Positions 62,516 through 64,000 of a DNA stretch of 64,000 nucleotides are shown one piece after another (position 1 is the stretch's first letter; every line of letters starts with the position of its first letter). The notes under the pieces are model-generated. The model was not told where the DNA came from. It made no database searches and was given only the letters and a program-made list of their open reading frames with translations. Position numbers and translations under genes: made by a program. Origin of the DNA: Frigoriglobus tundricola (GTDB taxonomy: Bacteria; Planctomycetota; Planctomycetia; Gemmatales; Gemmataceae); contig NZ_CP053452.2 of assembly GCF_013128195.2 (NCBI RefSeq), forward strand, positions 5,084,001 through 5,148,000. Reading direction: 5' to 3'.

Positions 62516-64000
62516 TCACAGCCCCGGCACGGACGGGGGCGGCCCCTGGTCCAGGGGCTTTTCGACCGCCGCAATGGACCCCCCGGCCGACCCGCCCGTG
62601 CGCCGGACGGGGACGAACGGCGGGGACGGCGCGTACAGACCAGGGGCGCGCTGGTTCACCTTCGTGACAAACGTCCACCCCTGGCTGTGTTTGCTGTTGC
62701 CGGGCGGCGGGGGGGCGGTCGTCAGCGTGGTGCCGACGTAGTACGGGTTCGAACCGACGTTGGCCCGGCCGAACGTGGACGCGAGGGTGTTGGCCGCCCC
62801 CGTGTTAACGGCCGCCAGTTTCAACTCCAACCGCGCCTGCGCGTCCTGCTTGCCGTTCTTGTCGGGCCGGATCGGCTCGGCGTTGAGGCTGGAGACCCGC
62901 ACGGAGTCGTCGGCCGGCATCCGGGCGGCGAGATCGTGGATCTCGTCGAGCCAGACCACCTCGCGTTTCGCCCACGCGTCAAGGGCGTCGGCGCGGGTGA
63001 TGCTCGCCTTGCCCTTCTCGACCTTCTCGGCCAGCTCGGTCTTCTCCTGCTCCAAACGGGCGACGTTGGCCTCGCCGTCGGTGACCTTCACGTACCCGAA
63101 CGCGCCGCCGACGAACAGGAACATGAACGCGATGAGGGCCGCGGCCACGAGCTTCTGTTTGGCCGGGTCCTTCGCGACCACCGGCTGGCGGGGGACGGCG
63201 AAGTTGATCGGCAGGGTGTCGGCGGCCTTGCCGGCGAGCAGCCCGGCCGCCCCGGCGAACCGGCCGCGGTACTCCTCGGACAGCGTCGGCACGGCCCCGG
63301 CGAGCGGGTCGTAGGCGTGGACCGGGACGCCCAGGGCGGACCGCAGCCGCGCGGCCCACGGGCCGCCGACCTCCGCGAGGTACAGGGCCTCGATCGGGTG
63401 GCCGGCGTGCTGGCCCGCGTACACCGCCAGGTTCCGGCGGATCTGGGCGACGAGCATGGTCTCGCTCGCCACCACCGGCGCCGGGACCGCGAGCGTGTAC
63501 GTCACCTCGCCGCGGCCGACGACGGTGAACTCGCCGCCGCCCGGCCCGAGCGTGAGGGCGGCGAACGCGGCGCCCCGGTCCTCCGGCGGCGGGAGGGTTC
63601 CGGCGGCGAACGCCTTGACCAGCCCGGCTGCGACCGCGTAGGGCCGCGGCGTCACGCCCGCGAGCTTCAGCCCGGCCGCCTGGCTCATCGCCTGAATGGC
63701 GTTGAACAGGTCCTTCCGCACCACGACGGCCATCGCCCGCCGCTCGCCGCCCGTTTCACCGAGCGGCGCGTAGTCGAGCACCACGTCTTCGGCCGCCTCG
63801 GACATCTCCTTCATCGCCTGGAACCGGACCACCTGCGGCTCTTCGGTCGGCCCCACCGGCGGGTACTTCAGCTCCTTCAAGATGACGCGGTCGCGGCCGA
63901 CCGAAACGAGCAGCGGCGCCGTCCCGAAACCGGCCGCCCGGAGCCGGTCCCGCAGCCTCGCCGACCGCCTTGGCGGTCTCGGCGGTCAGCGGCGGCGGCG
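62516..64000 (-). CDS. PilM-PilN-like fusion protein, start outside the window
   Basis: Partial at the right edge. The readable part begins as a PilM-type actin-like domain (VVLDYAPLGETGGERRAMAVVVRKDLFNAIQAMSQAAGLKLAGVTPRPYAVAAGL, YLAEVGGPWAARLRSALGVPVHAYDP), followed by a membrane helix (KQKLVAAALIAFMFLFVGGAFGYV), a coiled coil and a PilN-like C-terminal region. Normally these are two proteins (PilM, PilN). The downstream gene is PilO-like, so a PilM-N-O inner-membrane set for pilus assembly or type II secretion is likely. Reading further right, LRDRLRAAGFGTAPLLVSVGRDR is in this frame, but ETAKAVGE just before it is in another, so one base appears to be missing near 63953-63962. Confidence 0.6.

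Noticed and set aside
1-64000. CRISPR arrays, rRNA and tRNA genes
   Set aside because: No regularly spaced short repeats and no tRNA-like cloverleaf or rRNA sequence was recognised when reading both strands; palindromes are spaced irregularly.

Overview
This 64 kb window is GC-rich bacterial chromosome from a planctomycete, most likely the Gemmata lineage (Gemmataceae). The evidence is family content: ECF sigma factors fused to WD40 propellers, a secreted cytochrome c plus WD40 protein, a PPC-domain protein, a BBP7-type outer-membrane barrel, two TIGR02996 ('YADWLDE') paralogs, a PEP-CTERM protein, DUF1549/DUF1501 remnants, and an archaeal-type formyltransferase (Ftr). Coding is on both strands. 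Operons are short, and many intergenic gaps hold long perfect or near-perfect palindromes. No rRNA, tRNA or CRISPR array was seen.

Layout. 1-7.4 kb: membrane protein (partial), nucleoside-type MFS transporter, short-chain dehydrogenase, PPC-domain secreted protein, cytochrome-WD40 protein. 8-19 kb: three large genes around a sensory/transcription theme, with two sigma-WD40 fusions divergently transcribed and a lipoprotein between them and the first fusion. 19-27 kb: mostly exported proteins (HEAT-repeat protein with KKEPE repeats, trypsin-like protease, zinc-ribbon/membrane/HEAT protein broken by a frameshift, PEP-CTERM protein, secreted unknown). 27-40 kb: the accessory region. A 7,065 bp composite IS66-type transposon (29063-36127) sits inside a cytochrome c gene. 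Its two halves lie at 36290-36128 and 29062-27925, an 8 bp target duplication flanks the element, and removing element plus one duplication restores an open 430-codon gene. The element carries a full IS66 copy, a truncated second copy, a secreted-protein gene, a dead tyrosine recombinase and an inverted IS66 end. A second, single-ORF IS66-type transposase (37748-39124) lies next to a truncated TIGR02996 gene.

40-56 kb: ordinary metabolism. Ftr (C1 transfer on tetrahydromethanopterin), an HMA-MauE membrane protein, a SirB1-like protein, a third ECF sigma/HEAT fusion (frameshifted), HisG, a BBP7 barrel, a very large FAD/Fe-S 2-hydroxyacid dehydrogenase, a macro-domain protein, a probable hydroxyproline catabolic pair (epimerase plus DapA-like lyase), and an Rrf2 regulator-cysteine synthase pair. 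56-58.5 kb: a Cys/Met-rich probable metal-binding protein, then degraded sequence ending in a deletion chimera of two planctomycete families (DUF1549 and DUF1501). 58.9-64 kb: an exported N-acyl-D-amino-acid deacylase and a PilO-like/PilM-PilN-like pair of a type IV pilus or type II secretion inner-membrane complex, running off the right edge.

The most notable points are the cleanly reconstructable composite transposon and its cargo, the Cys/Met-rich protein, palindrome-like inserts kept in frame inside the FAD/Fe-S enzyme, the sigma-WD40-HEAT modules, and two genes broken at G5 tracts that each lack one base. All assignments are from reading the sequence; no database search was run.
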